From assembly GCF_019278565.1 (NCBI RefSeq), contig NZ_CP058988.1, forward strand, positions 3,596,001-3,660,000: a stretch of 64,000 nt of DNA, given 5' to 3'. The notes below the pieces were generated by a model. It was not told the DNA's origin. It saw only the letters and a list, made by a program, of their open reading frames with translations, and did no database searches. Below are positions 9,044-18,056 of this stretch, piece after piece. A program made the position numbers and the translations under genes. The number at the start of each line of letters is the position of its first letter. The stretch's first letter is position 1. This DNA is from Cellulophaga sp. HaHa_2_95 (GTDB lineage: Bacteria > Bacteroidota > Bacteroidia > Flavobacteriales > Flavobacteriaceae).

Positions 9044-10744
9044 ATGAACGGAACGCAGTGGTTAATATTTATAGTAGTTATTCAGGTAATTCACTTTTTA
9101 GGTACTTGGAAATTATATATTAAAGCCGGTAGAAAAGGTTGGGAAGCAGCAATACCTGTATATAATGCCATCGTATTGATGAAAATTATCAACCGCCCTA
9201 AGTGGTGGGTAATTTTGCTATTTATTCCAATCATTAACCTATTAATGTTCCCTGTAATTTGGGTAGAGACCATCCGTAGTTTTGGTAAGAACTCTTTATT
9301 AGACACTTGGCTCGTACTCCTAAGCTTTGGTTTTTACATCTATTATGTGAATTACGCTCTTGATGTAACCTATATTGAAAATAGAAGTTTACAACCAAAA
9401 ACAGTTGCAGGCGAATGGGTAAGCTCTATCGTATTTGCTATTGTAGCAGCGAGTATTGTACATACGTATTTTGTACAACCTTATGTGATCCCAACATCCT
9501 CTTTAGAAAAAACATTGTTGGTGGGTGATTTCTTATTTGTAAGTAAATTTCATTACGGTGCAAGAACGCCCATGACGACCATAGCCGCTCCAATGGTACA
9601 TGATACGCTTCCTGTGTTGGGTGTAAAATCCTATTTAACAAAACCTCAATTACCCTATTTTAGACTACCTGGTTTTAAGAAGGTAAAGAAGAATGACATT
9701 GTTGTTTTTAGTTGGCCCGCAGATACAGTGTATCAATTTTTTAAAAAAGATAAAGGGGTTATCAAACCCGTAGATAAAAAATCTAACTATGTAAAGCGCT
9801 GTGTAGGTACTCCTGGAGATTCGCTTTCTGTAATTAATGGTGATGTATTTATTAACGGAAAAAAACTAGCACTCTCTTACCGAGCTAAACCACAGTTTTA
9901 CCATACGGTGATTGCAGATAAAGACATTGACAATACTATAATTGATTTAGCGGGCGGAATGCAAAATTACGCTGGTGGTATTATACGAATACCAAAAGAA
10001 GCCTTATTACAGGATAAAGCAGAAGAGATTTTAAAAAGTAGAACTTCGCTTGAATTTATAAAATCCGATGCTACCTACAATTACTATACAGGTAATTTTT
10101 CTTCCAACAATGTCGCTTCGTTCTTGAAAGCGGAGAATGTAAAGAATATGGCGTTGTTTAATATGACCGATGCTGAAGCAGCAGCTTTAGTGGGTACATC
10201 TGGTATTACCGAAGTACTTCGTTTTAGTGAACATAATGCAAGTACTGCTGTTTTCCCTCAGAATAAAAATTTAGAAGGTACGGTAGACAATTTTGGACCA
10301 GTATACCTTCCTGAAAAAGGACAAACAGTAAAGCTTACGCTTGAAAATTTACCGTACTATAAAAAAATCATTCGTGATTACGAGCATCACACGCTTAGCG
10401 TTTCTGGTAACCAGATTATAATTGATGGTGTAACAACAGATCAATATACATTTAGTCAAGGGTATTATTGGATGATGGGTGATAACAGACACCGATCTGA
10501 AGATAGTAGAATTTGGGGATATGTTCCTGAAGACCATATTGTAGGTACGCCCATATTTATTTGGATGAGTATTGACCATTTTACAGAAGGGTTTAAAAAT
10601 TGGAATATTCGTTGGGAACGAGTATTTACTACCGTTAGCGGCGATGGTGAACCTACCTCCTATTTCAAATATTTCTTAATCCTTTTAGTTGCTTATTTCG
10701 GATTTGATTATTTCAGAAAAAAGAAAAAGGCTAAAAAAGAATAA
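9044..10744 (+). CDS. lepB: Signal peptidase I, long two-module form
   Basis: Membrane serine protease that removes signal peptides from secreted proteins. The 566-residue protein is far longer than E. coli LepB (~324). Residues 1-115 are a separate multi-helix membrane module resembling DUF5684 (AGRKGWEAAIPVYNAIV). A membrane helix at about 125-145 leads into the S26 domain. The catalytic Ser is in PTSSLEKTL (Ser153); Leu154 replaces the usual Met. The general base is Lys251 in NYVKRCVGTPGDS. The late box GDNRHRSEDSR is near residue 480. About 220 residues separate the lysine box from it. A final helix near residue 550 ends in a lysine-rich tail. Confidence 0.95.
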   Translation: MNGTQWLIFIVVIQVIHFLGTWKLYIKAGRKGWEAAIPVYNAIVLMKIINRPKWWVILLFIPIINLLMFPVIWVETIRSFGKNSLLDTWLVLLSFGFYIYYVNYALDVTYIENRSLQPKTVAGEWVSSIVFAIVAASIVHTYFVQPYVIPTSSLEKTLLVGDFLFVSKFHYGARTPMTTIAAPMVHDTLPVLGVKSYLTKPQLPYFRLPGFKKVKKNDIVVFSWPADTVYQFFKKDKGVIKPVDKKSNYVKRCVGTPGDSLSVINGDVFINGKKLALSYRAKPQFYHTVIADKDIDNTIIDLAGGMQNYAGGIIRIPKEALLQDKAEEILKSRTSLEFIKSDATYNYYTGNFSSNNVASFLKAENVKNMALFNMTDAEAAALVGTSGITEVLRFSEHNASTAVFPQNKNLEGTVDNFGPVYLPEKGQTVKLTLENLPYYKKIIRDYEHHTLSVSGNQIIIDGVTTDQYTFSQGYYWMMGDNRHRSEDSRIWGYVPEDHIVGTPIFIWMSIDHFTEGFKNWNIRWERVFTTVSGDGEPTSYFKYFLILLVAYFGFDYFRKKKKAKKE

Positions 10745-10753
10745 TACACACTT

Positions 10754-11389
10754 ATGAAAGTTTTAATGCATCCAGGTTATTTTCTGAACCTGACCAATTT
10801 TGCAGTAATCGCCCAAAAAGATATTATTTGGGAAGTATCTGGGAATTATCAAAAGCAAAGTTTCAGAAACCGTTGTAATATTGCGAATGATCGTGGCTTT
10901 CATACTTTAAGTATTCCTATCAAACACAACGGAAAGAATAAAGGGGCAAACGCGTATGCAGAGGTTTTAATTGACAATAAGTATGCATGGCAACGTCAGC
11001 ACTGGCGAACCCTACAAACCGCTTATAGAACATCTCCGTTCTTTGAGTTCTATGAAGATGAAATATCTGAATTATATACTAAAACTTTTGACTCACTACT
11101 AGAATTTAATCTTAGAACGATAGAAATTGCTTGTGAATGTTTACAACTAGACATGCCAGCAATTAAAACAAAAATCTTTCACAAGAATCCAGAAGATGAC
11201 AGTCATGATGGCCGCTACCTCATAGATGCAAAAAAACAAGTAAACATTCCTCAAGAACCTTATGTTCAAGTATTTGGAGACCGAAATGGCTTCATTGATA
11301 ATTTAAGCATCCTAGACTTACTCTTTAATGAAGGTACCAATGCCCTAAGCTATCTAGAGCAAATGCCACTTGATTTTTTAGATGCTTAG
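10754..11389 (+). CDS. WbqC-like family protein
   Basis: A 211-residue cytoplasmic protein matching the WbqC-like family (named after a gene in O-antigen clusters), whose biochemical role is not firmly known. Recognisable segments are the N-terminal hydrophobic strand with YFLNLTNFAVIAQKD, the basic LSIPIKH strand, and WQRQHWRTLQTAYRTSPFFEFY, the most conserved block. It lies 9 bases after lepB and overlaps the next gene by 8 bases, so it is translated with its neighbours. An envelope-sugar role is suggested only by the family name. Confidence 0.82.
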   Translation: MKVLMHPGYFLNLTNFAVIAQKDIIWEVSGNYQKQSFRNRCNIANDRGFHTLSIPIKHNGKNKGANAYAEVLIDNKYAWQRQHWRTLQTAYRTSPFFEFYEDEISELYTKTFDSLLEFNLRTIEIACECLQLDMPAIKTKIFHKNPEDDSHDGRYLIDAKKQVNIPQEPYVQVFGDRNGFIDNLSILDLLFNEGTNALSYLEQMPLDFLDA

Positions 11390-11708
11390 GTTTATAGCCC
11401 ATTACGGAATTCATTTTATAGTGCCCATTCTTATCGGTGTTCTCTTTTTCAAAAGAGAAACTAGAGCTAGGGCCATTATTATACTATTAGCCGCAATTTT
11501 AATTGATGTTGATCATCTTTTTGCTGCACGTATATTTGATCCCAATAGATGTAGTATCAATTTTCATTTCTTTCATCAATACTGGGCTATAGCCATTTAC
11601 TTTGGATTACTGTTTTTTAAGAAAACTAGAATTTTTGGCATTGCCTTATTGCTACATATAGTCGCAGATGCTACCGACTGTTATTTAATGCAGTTAGAAG
11701 TTAAATGA
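11382..11708 (+). CDS. DUF6122 small membrane protein
   Basis: A 108-residue, very hydrophobic protein with three or four membrane helices. Polar residues sit at membrane borders: HYGIHF at the start, IDVDHLFAARIFDP in the middle and HIVADATDC at the end. These His/Asp clusters recall the metal-dependent hydrolase fold of YdjM-like membrane proteins, and the family fits DUF6122. Function is unknown. Its start overlaps the WbqC-like gene by 8 bases, and its last 15 bases overlap the 3' end of the convergent gene on the other strand. Confidence 0.72.
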   Translation: MLRFIAHYGIHFIVPILIGVLFFKRETRARAIIILLAAILIDVDHLFAARIFDPNRCSINFHFFHQYWAIAIYFGLLFFKKTRIFGIALLLHIVADATDCYLMQLEVK

Positions 11709-12713
11709 GGTCATTACCGGAAAATGATCTGATAGCTTTACGTTATAATTTTTATGTGATAACACTTCAAAGCTATTATCTAAAAGAATAAAATCAATCC
11801 GAACAGGGTAATATTTAAAGTTATAGGTTCTTCCGTATCCAGACCCCTTTTCTTGAAAAGTATCTAACATTTCTCCTCGAATTGTTTTATAGACATTAGA
11901 ATACTGCGTCCCATTAAAATCACCACACACAATTACTTTATAGGGCGATTGCTCTTTGTGTTCCTTTATTATTTGCGCTTGTTGCTGTTGCTTCTTAAAT
12001 GAATTGGTGAGCCTCCGGTAAAGCTTCTTAGACTCCTCCTGGGCTATGATATCTTTATCAGGTACCACACGTAAAGATTCTAAATGAAGATTATAAATCC
12101 GTACAGTATCATTTTTTACCACTATATCCACGAAAGCAGCATTATTAGGACTTTCGGGAAAATTAATTAACCCCTGGTTAATGATAGGATACTTCGAATA
12201 AAAGCCCAATTTGACTTTACCCTGATTGGTTTTATACTCTAGATATTTATACTTATAATTCACAAAATCATTTTGTTTTCGAAAATTAAATTCCTGAAAA
12301 CAAATTACATCTGGATTCTCGGTAGTAATCAAATCTAAAGTCTCCTCAAAAACGGCATCATTTTTAATATTCATATTCTTATTAAAACTGCGCACATTAA
12401 AAGTCATCAGCGTTACATCTGCCGAAGCATCAGTAGCATTAGAAAAACGTAATTTAAAAAAGGAACTTAGAGAGAGGTAACTAATCAACAAAATAAAGAA
12501 TGAAAAGAAGGCACGTTTGTTTCTCCCAAATACATAGTATAATAGAAACAATAAATTGGATAAAACCAAAATAGGAATAGTAAGGCTAAAAAAAGCAATA
12601 AAAGGAACCGTTTCTACAGAAACATAAGGCACCAAACAAGACAGCAGTAACAGTGCCCCAAGCAACACATTAAGACCGAAAATTACCTTACTAAAAAAAG
12701 AACCTATACCCAC
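11694..12713 (-). CDS. Endonuclease/exonuclease/phosphatase family membrane protein
   Basis: The first ~95 residues form three membrane helices; the rest is an EEP-fold hydrolase domain. Motifs are visible in order: FNVRSFN (metal-site Asn), ICFQEFNF (catalytic Glu), IYNLHLES, VCGDFNGT and the terminal SDHFPVM (Asp-His pair). These fit a Mg-dependent phosphodiesterase or phosphatase facing the far side of the membrane; the substrate is not predictable. The reading frame begins at a GTG (12713), four bases after the rhomboid gene, and this is the only start that keeps the first helix. It is the last gene of the mutL-rhomboid cluster. Confidence 0.87.
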   Translation of the reverse strand: MGIGSFFSKVIFGLNVLLGALLLLSCLVPYVSVETVPFIAFFSLTIPILVLSNLLFLLYYVFGRNKRAFFSFFILLISYLSLSSFFKLRFSNATDASADVTLMTFNVRSFNKNMNIKNDAVFEETLDLITTENPDVICFQEFNFRKQNDFVNYKYKYLEYKTNQGKVKLGFYSKYPIINQGLINFPESPNNAAFVDIVVKNDTVRIYNLHLESLRVVPDKDIIAQEESKKLYRRLTNSFKKQQQQAQIIKEHKEQSPYKVIVCGDFNGTQYSNVYKTIRGEMLDTFQEKGSGYGRTYNFKYYPVRIDFILLDNSFEVLSHKNYNVKLSDHFPVMTSFNF

Positions 12714-12717
12714 CTAA

Positions 12718-13584
12718 TTATTCTTTACCTGCTTTAAATAAGAAGTCTTTTTCTGCTTTAGACAGACTTTCGTACCCAGATTTACTTATTTTGTCTAAGA
12801 TAATATCAATTTGTCGTTGGTGTTTTTCTTTATCGGACGCTGCCACTGTTTTTAAATTAGAAGATGGCTTGCGATATACCGTTTTTAAAGGCGCTTTTTT
12901 TTCTTTAGTAAATAGGTTCTGAATACTGTCTAGCATTTTAGAAAACCCCGCACCTATATCGCGCCCCTTAGTTAATTGGCTTGCGTATAGATATCCTACA
13001 AAAGCACCCCCTAAATGAGACAAACGCCCGCCAATATTAGAGTTTCCACCAATAAAGACTAAATCTATCACTATAAAAGTAACCCCTAAATGCCAAAGTT
13101 TAATATTAAAAAAAATCACGCGTACTTCTTGATTAGGTGTATAGGTGCATACAAAAATCAGCACCGCCATTACTGCCGCAGAAGCACCAATTAATGAATT
13201 ATTTAAACCTGTTAAGGCCGGAAATATATTATAACTCAACATAAATAATAATCCGCCGAAAATAGCCCCCAAAAAATATACATTGATAAATTTACGTTCG
13301 CCAAACAGGTTCATAAATATCCTACCCGTAAAATAGAGCATGATCATATTAAAAAAGATGTGCCCTAAATTTCCATGAAAAAAAGCATAAGTCACAATAG
13401 ACCATGGTTGCGTGATAAATGTTCCAAAATCTTTAGGAAGCTCAAACCAATGCACTAAGGCATCAACGCTGGTACCAAAGAGCACAGCCACTAATCTTGT
13501 TATAATAAACAAGGCTACATTGACCACAATAAGCTTTTCAGCTATATTTAATCGGGTAAATTGATATCTTAGATTTACTGCCAT
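12718..13584 (-). CDS. Rhomboid-family intramembrane serine protease with C-terminal DUF6576-like tail
   Basis: Six-helix membrane protease that cleaves membrane proteins within the bilayer. The HGNLGHIFFNM loop (about residue 70) is the rhomboid His/Asn region. The catalytic Ser is Ser135 in IGASAAVM, with Ala136 where most rhomboids have Gly; the catalytic His is His190 in RLSHLGGAFVGY. After the last helix, a soluble tail (about 210-288) ends with DIILDKISKSGYESLSKAEKD-like sequence, typical of flavobacterial rhomboids. It lies one base from the preceding rhomboid gene, a tandem pair. The substrate is unknown. Confidence 0.93.
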   Translation of the reverse strand: MAVNLRYQFTRLNIAEKLIVVNVALFIITRLVAVLFGTSVDALVHWFELPKDFGTFITQPWSIVTYAFFHGNLGHIFFNMIMLYFTGRIFMNLFGERKFINVYFLGAIFGGLLFMLSYNIFPALTGLNNSLIGASAAVMAVLIFVCTYTPNQEVRVIFFNIKLWHLGVTFIVIDLVFIGGNSNIGGRLSHLGGAFVGYLYASQLTKGRDIGAGFSKMLDSIQNLFTKEKKAPLKTVYRKPSSNLKTVAASDKEKHQRQIDIILDKISKSGYESLSKAEKDFLFKAGKE

Positions 13585-13585
13585 A

Positions 13586-14329
13586 TTAGTCCCAACGGTT
13601 CTTATTAAATGAATTTTTCTTCCAATACCACATCATTATAAATCCAAATATTGCACCACCTACGTGTGCCATAAAAGCCGTATTACTCGGACTGAAATAA
13701 GATTTTCCTGAAAGTGCAGAAAAAAGATCTAATAATATAATCCCTGGAATAAAGTATTTAGCCTTTATAGGAATAGGTATAAATATCATCATTAGTTCTG
13801 CATTAGGTTTCATCACTCCAAAAGCCGCCAATACTCCCATGATACAACCAGAAGCCCCTACCATTGATGCGTTGTAAATAGGAAACATTTCTTGCAACTT
13901 AAGACGCTGTCCATCATTCACAGACTCTAAAAGCTGATTAGAGCTTAACATTTGTACAATTTGATCTCCTGATAAACCAGAACTTATTAAGTCGGTATAG
14001 GCAGGCAAGTAAGAGAAGTAATAAAAGCCTAATTGAAAAATCACGGCTCCTAATCCCGCAGAAAAATACAAGAATAAAAACTGTTTCTTCCCTAAGTAAT
14101 CTTCTACCGCAGATCCAAACATCCAAAGACCAAACATATTAAACAAAATATGTGAAGGCCCTCCATGCATAAACATATGGGTAATTAATTGCCAAACTTG
14201 AAAATTTTCATTTTTAGGAAACCACAAAGCAAACCATTGATACATTTGATCTCCTACCACCAACGTGGCCACAAAGAACAATACATTAATGATAATTAGA
14301 TGCTTTACAGCTTCAGTAATTCTAACCAT
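13586..14329 (-). CDS. Rhomboid-family intramembrane serine protease
   Basis: Second rhomboid, 247 residues, with the canonical catalytic pair: Ser160 in VGASGCIMG and His222 in FMAHVGGAIFGF. The amphipathic L1-region motif MHGGPSHILFNMFGLWMFG precedes them. It has a ~45-residue polar insertion (about 110-150) before the catalytic helix. The ATG begins directly after the mutL stop codon with no gap, so it is surely in the mutL transcript. It is more canonical than its downstream paralogue, which suggests the two are not simple recent duplicates. Confidence 0.94.
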   Translation of the reverse strand: MVRITEAVKHLIIINVLFFVATLVVGDQMYQWFALWFPKNENFQVWQLITHMFMHGGPSHILFNMFGLWMFGSAVEDYLGKKQFLFLYFSAGLGAVIFQLGFYYFSYLPAYTDLISSGLSGDQIVQMLSSNQLLESVNDGQRLKLQEMFPIYNASMVGASGCIMGVLAAFGVMKPNAELMMIFIPIPIKAKYFIPGIILLDLFSALSGKSYFSPSNTAFMAHVGGAIFGFIMMWYWKKNSFNKNRWD

Positions 14330-16183
14330 TTAAAAGAATTTTTTATCTATATCTTCCCCAGTAAGGGTAATATATATAGGTTTATTAAACGGACTAATCT
14401 TAAATTCCTTACACGCAAATAAATTATTAACTAAGGCCAATTGCGATTCACTATCCAATTGTTCACCCGTTTTTACTGCTAAGGTTTTACTTAATGTTTT
14501 AGCCACAATATCTGATTGTGAAAAACTATCTTCTGGAGTATCCATTTGATAGTCAGATATAAGCTGATCTAAGACCATTCCTACCTCACTTTCAGGCACC
14601 AACAAAGGTACACCAGAAATTGAAACATATTCTTCTTCTATCGCATCAAAGGCAAAACCTAAATTTATTAAGCTATCAATAATTTCTTTGATGATATGTA
14701 CTTCGGTACTTGAAAAGTTTAATTGCAATGGAAAAAGTAATTGCTGGCTCACTCCTTCCTTAATCGTAATATTCTTCAAGAAATTTTCATACAACACACG
14801 TTGGTGTGCTCTACTCTGGTCTATAATAATCATTCCAGACTTAATGGTAGTTACGATGTACTTACGTTTTAACTGAAATGTAGTAGAAACGGTGTCAATA
14901 GCTTCTGCCTGATTATCAAAAATAGAACCTGTAATGGTTTCTGATTCAAAACTAACACTACTAAAATCTGATTCTTTACCCACTTTAGATTCTAAACCAA
15001 CATACATATTCTCCCACCCCTTAGTACTAGGCTTTTCATACGTAGAAGATCTATGACTAGTTTTAGGAGTCTCCTCTGCAAAAGGATTGAAGCTAGCATC
15101 TACAGATACTCTTGGTACTTCTGCTAATTTTGCTTTATAATCATAAGGCGTTTCTAAGTTTTGATCTGCCTCAAAATCTATTGCAGGCACTACATTAAAC
15201 TGCCCTAAGGCATGTTTTATGGCAGAACGTAATAAAGCATAAACGGTATGCTCATCATCAAACTTAATCTCTGTTTTTGTTGGGTGTATGTTTATATCTA
15301 TGGAGGCTGGGTCTACATCTAAGTATAAAAAATAACCAGGATGATTTTCAGACTTTATCAACCCCTCAAAAGCACTCACTACCGCATGATGCAAATAAGG
15401 GCTTTTGATAAATCTATTATTAACAAAGAAAAACTGCTCTCCTCTACTCTTCTTAGAAAATTCTGGCTTACTTATAAAACCAGCAATTTTAACCACTTGC
15501 GTTTCTTCCTCTACTGGAACGAGCTTTTCATTAGTTTTAGATCCAAACACATTAACAATACGTTGTCTGTAATTAGATTTTGGAAGGTGAAAAATTTCAC
15601 TCCCATTATTATAGAAATGAAATTGAATATCTGGATGCGCTAAGGCAACACGATGAAACTCATCGGTAATATGCCTGAACTCTACTTGATTAGATTTTAA
15701 AAAGTTACGTCTTGCTGGAATGTTAAAAAATAGATTCTTAACACAAAAGGAAGTTCCTTTAGGGGTTACAATAGGTTCTTGAGAACTAATTTTACTCCCT
15801 TCTATTTTTAATTGCACTCCAAGCTCCTCTTCTTCTGTTCGTGTAAGCAGTTCTACATGTGCAATTGCCGCTATAGAAGCAAGTGCCTCTCCTCTAAACC
15901 CTTTGGTATGCAAACAAAACAAATCATCTGCACTTTTTATTTTTGAGGTAGCATGCCGTTCAAAACTCAAACGTGCATCTGTAGCACTCATCCCCACACC
16001 ATTATCTACCACTTGGATCAATGCCTTTCCACCATCTTTAATGATCAATTTTATAGCATTTGCACCAGCATCAATTGCATTTTCTAAAAGCTCTTTTACA
16101 ACAGAAGCAGGTCGTTGCACTACCTCGCCAGCAGCAATTTGATTCGCAACATGGTCGGGTAAAAGTTGAATTATGTCAGCCAT
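14330..16183 (-). CDS. mutL: DNA mismatch repair protein MutL
   Basis: Mismatch-repair ATPase that couples MutS recognition to strand processing. The N-terminal GHKL ATPase domain is complete: RPASVVKELLENAIDAGA, DNGVGM, GFRGEALASIA, then the transducer region (about 200-330). A variable linker (340-430) leads to the C-terminal dimerisation domain. There, the endonuclease motif DQHA(x)2E(x)4E is replaced by DQSRAHQRVLYE (residues 455-466), and the position of the CPHGRP motif reads SPFNKP (597-602). So the domain is present but the metal site looks lost. Length (617) is normal. Start shares one base with the upstream stop (TAATG). Confidence 0.96.
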   Translation of the reverse strand: MADIIQLLPDHVANQIAAGEVVQRPASVVKELLENAIDAGANAIKLIIKDGGKALIQVVDNGVGMSATDARLSFERHATSKIKSADDLFCLHTKGFRGEALASIAAIAHVELLTRTEEEELGVQLKIEGSKISSQEPIVTPKGTSFCVKNLFFNIPARRNFLKSNQVEFRHITDEFHRVALAHPDIQFHFYNNGSEIFHLPKSNYRQRIVNVFGSKTNEKLVPVEEETQVVKIAGFISKPEFSKKSRGEQFFFVNNRFIKSPYLHHAVVSAFEGLIKSENHPGYFLYLDVDPASIDINIHPTKTEIKFDDEHTVYALLRSAIKHALGQFNVVPAIDFEADQNLETPYDYKAKLAEVPRVSVDASFNPFAEETPKTSHRSSTYEKPSTKGWENMYVGLESKVGKESDFSSVSFESETITGSIFDNQAEAIDTVSTTFQLKRKYIVTTIKSGMIIIDQSRAHQRVLYENFLKNITIKEGVSQQLLFPLQLNFSSTEVHIIKEIIDSLINLGFAFDAIEEEYVSISGVPLLVPESEVGMVLDQLISDYQMDTPEDSFSQSDIVAKTLSKTLAVKTGEQLDSESQLALVNNLFACKEFKISPFNKPIYITLTGEDIDKKFF

Positions 16184-16473
16184 TAAAATCTAGTAAAAAG
16201 GGATAAGTCAAAATCAAAAAACCACCAAACAATAAGAACTAGGACTGCAATAATAGCTACAAGTCTAAAATTAATATCTCTATTTCCTTTAGTTCTTCCT
16301 GCCTTTCTTGCTTCTCCCCAACTGCCACGCATATCACCAGGAACGGTAGCATCTTTATATTTGGAAAATTTAGAATCAATTTTATAAGCATTCTCCACAC
16401 CCTCGTTCTCCATGTAACGTGGCACGTACTTAAAACTAGTGTTTTTTCGAAGTTTAAACCCTTTTAATCTCAA
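16183..16473 (-). CDS. Small basic protein with a C-terminal membrane helix
   Basis: About 96 residues with one helix near the C-terminus (LVAIIAVLVLIVWWFF) and a basic N-terminal half (FKLRKNTSFKYVPRY). Similar small flavobacterial proteins are sometimes labelled riboflavin synthase subunit beta, but nothing here supports an enzyme. An in-frame ATG at 16536 would add 21 residues; however, a TATTTTTG box at 16498-16505 means transcription probably begins near 16490, so I take TTG at 16473, just where the conserved-looking basic segment begins. The stop shares a base with the mutL start, making this the first gene of the mutL operon. Confidence 0.6.
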   Translation of the reverse strand: MRLKGFKLRKNTSFKYVPRYMENEGVENAYKIDSKFSKYKDATVPGDMRGSWGEARKAGRTKGNRDINFRLVAIIAVLVLIVWWFFDFDLSLFTRF

Positions 16474-16497
16474 GATAAGAATGTTATGATTCAGCAT

Positions 16498-16505
16498 CAA
16501 AAATA
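16498..16505 (-). promoter_or_regulatory. Candidate -7 box of the mutL operon
   Basis: The minus strand reads TATTTTTG, a full TAnnTTTG match. It lies inside the 5' part of the longest possible frame of the small membrane protein gene and so argues that the true start is downstream. The nearest TTG (16534-16536) is 28 bases away, beyond the usual 17-23, so the -33 element is doubtful. Confidence 0.35.
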
Positions 16506-16695
16506 CTGAAAATACAGCACTCCACCTGACATCCAATGCTAAAAATTGTTAACATTCCAATCAAAAACTAACAAGTTACAGCATCCGTTGCTGCATAACA
16601 TGTAGCCATTAAATTAGATAAATCAAAAATAAGAAGAGAAATTACTAGACTAATGAGCCTCATACTCACAAAAAAGTTAAGACTAGGGAAGAAAG

Positions 16696-16753
16696 GGTTA
16701 AAAACAAGTTTAGCTTTAAAAACAACACCCTTAGGTCTATTCTTAAAGCTAAA
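16696..16753 (-). terminator. Candidate intrinsic terminator after ribH
   Basis: An 11-base perfect inverted repeat, TTTAGCTTTAA (16709-16719) and TTAAAGCTAAA (16743-16753), starts about 20 bases past the ribH stop. On the minus strand the stem is followed by TTGTTTTT. The stem is AT-rich and the loop is 23 bases, so termination may be weak. Confidence 0.4.
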
Positions 16754-16773
16754 ACTCAATAATTTAGTTCCTA

Positions 16774-17256
16774 TTACGAACCTAATGCCGCCATTTTAAT
16801 AGCTGCAATAGCTGCCTCTGTACCTTTGTTTCCGTGAATACCACCACTACGGTCTATTGCTTGTTGTAGATTGTTATCTGTTAAGACACAAAAAATCACA
16901 GGAATATCAGTTAGCACATTTAAGTCCTTAATTCCTTGAGCGGTAGCATCGCAAACAAAATCAAAATGTTTCGTTTCTCCTTGAATAACACTTCCTATGG
17001 CAATAACAGCATCAACATTTTGTGTTGCTATCATTTTTTTACTTCCAAAGGTTAATTCAAAACTACCAGGAACATCCCAACGGATAATATTTTCTACTAA
17101 AGCACCACAATCCAATAAGGCCTCTTTAGCACCATTAAACAATCCTTCTGTAATATTCGTGTTCCATTCAGAAACAACAATCCCAAATCGAAAATCTTTC
17201 GCATTTGGGATTGTAGCTTTATCGTAAACAGATAAATTTTTATTGGCTGTAGCCAT
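16774..17256 (-). CDS. ribH: 6,7-dimethyl-8-ribityllumazine synthase
   Basis: Penultimate riboflavin-pathway enzyme, condensing the ribityl-aminouracil with dihydroxybutanone phosphate. The 160 residues contain VSEWNTNITEGL (substrate loop), DVPGSFELTFGSK (the family's PGxxE/F segment), AIGSVIQGETKHFDFVCDAT with the catalytic His in the TKHFDFV motif, and IPVIFCVLT. The protein forms pentamers or 60-mers in the family. It begins 2 bases after the upstream TPR-protein gene, so the two are co-transcribed. Other rib genes are not in the window and no FMN riboswitch is visible. Confidence 0.96.
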   Translation of the reverse strand: MATANKNLSVYDKATIPNAKDFRFGIVVSEWNTNITEGLFNGAKEALLDCGALVENIIRWDVPGSFELTFGSKKMIATQNVDAVIAIGSVIQGETKHFDFVCDATAQGIKDLNVLTDIPVIFCVLTDNNLQQAIDRSGGIHGNKGTEAAIAAIKMAALGS

Positions 17257-17258
17257 AC

Positions 17259-18035
17259 TTATTTATTTTTAGCCATTGCAATGTAAGCATCTACCAAACT
17301 AGCTTCTGGAGACTTTGCAAATTCTTCTTTTATTCTTTCAAAATATTTCAAAGCAGCATCATTCTTATTTAACTCTAAAGCAGCGATACCAGCTTTTTGC
17401 AAAAACATTGGCGTACTATACTCATTTGTATTTGTACTTAATGCCTTTTCATAATACCCTAAAGCATCTTCTGGCTGATTCAATTGCATAAATGCATCAC
17501 CCATACCACCTTTTGCAATAGCATCTGTAATGGCATCCTTAGCCGTATAATCACTCAAGTAATCAATAGCTTCTTGATATTTTTGTGTATTTAAGTAAGA
17601 CATCCCTGCGGCGTAAGAAGCAAGATTTGCACTTTCTGTACCACCGTAATTATCAATAACATCAATTAAACCATATTTACCATTCCCACCTGTAAGTGCT
17701 AAATTGTATAATGAATCCTGTGCTACTGGGTTTTGTAAGGCTTCATTAAAATATTGCATTGCATAAAACATTTCGTTTCCGGCATCTGCTTCTTGTGGTT
17801 TTTTTACAAATTGATCATAGGCTAAATACCCTAAAACCCCTACTGCAATGGCACCAATAACACCTAGAATATAATTTTGGTTTTTAGAAACCCATTCTTC
17901 AGTTTTATTTGCACTATCATCTAAGGTACTAAACACCTCAGCCGTTGTACTGTCTTGTTCATTGAACTCAACTTCGTCTGTAGAATCAATATTTACTTCT
18001 TTTGCTTTATATCCGCGCTTCTTGTATGTAGCCAT
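17259..18035 (-). CDS. TPR-repeat membrane-anchored protein
   Basis: A 258-residue protein with a cytoplasmic acidic N-terminus (about 1-52), one membrane helix (YILGVIGAIAVGVLGYLAY, about 55-75) and a periplasmic region with tetratricopeptide-like helices, for example YQEAIDYLSDY and PEDALGYYEKALSTN. The overall plan resembles YfgM/UPF0070-type proteins, ancillary factors of the Sec translocon, though this is inference. It is upstream of and co-transcribed with ribH (gap 2 bases). A TATTTTTG box lies 22 bases before the start. Confidence 0.8.
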   Translation of the reverse strand: MATYKKRGYKAKEVNIDSTDEVEFNEQDSTTAEVFSTLDDSANKTEEWVSKNQNYILGVIGAIAVGVLGYLAYDQFVKKPQEADAGNEMFYAMQYFNEALQNPVAQDSLYNLALTGGNGKYGLIDVIDNYGGTESANLASYAAGMSYLNTQKYQEAIDYLSDYTAKDAITDAIAKGGMGDAFMQLNQPEDALGYYEKALSTNTNEYSTPMFLQKAGIAALELNKNDAALKYFERIKEEFAKSPEASLVDAYIAMAKNK

Positions 18036-18056
18036 TATTTAATTTTAATAATCGGG

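Noticed and set aside
16183..16473. Riboflavin synthase beta subunit label for the small membrane protein
   Set aside because: The real lumazine synthase, ribH, is at 16774-17256; this one has a membrane helix and no enzyme motif.
16568..16759. 63-codon open frame between ribH and the mutL operon
   Set aside because: No homology-like motif, overlaps the candidate ribH terminator, and its composition is like translated AT-rich spacer.
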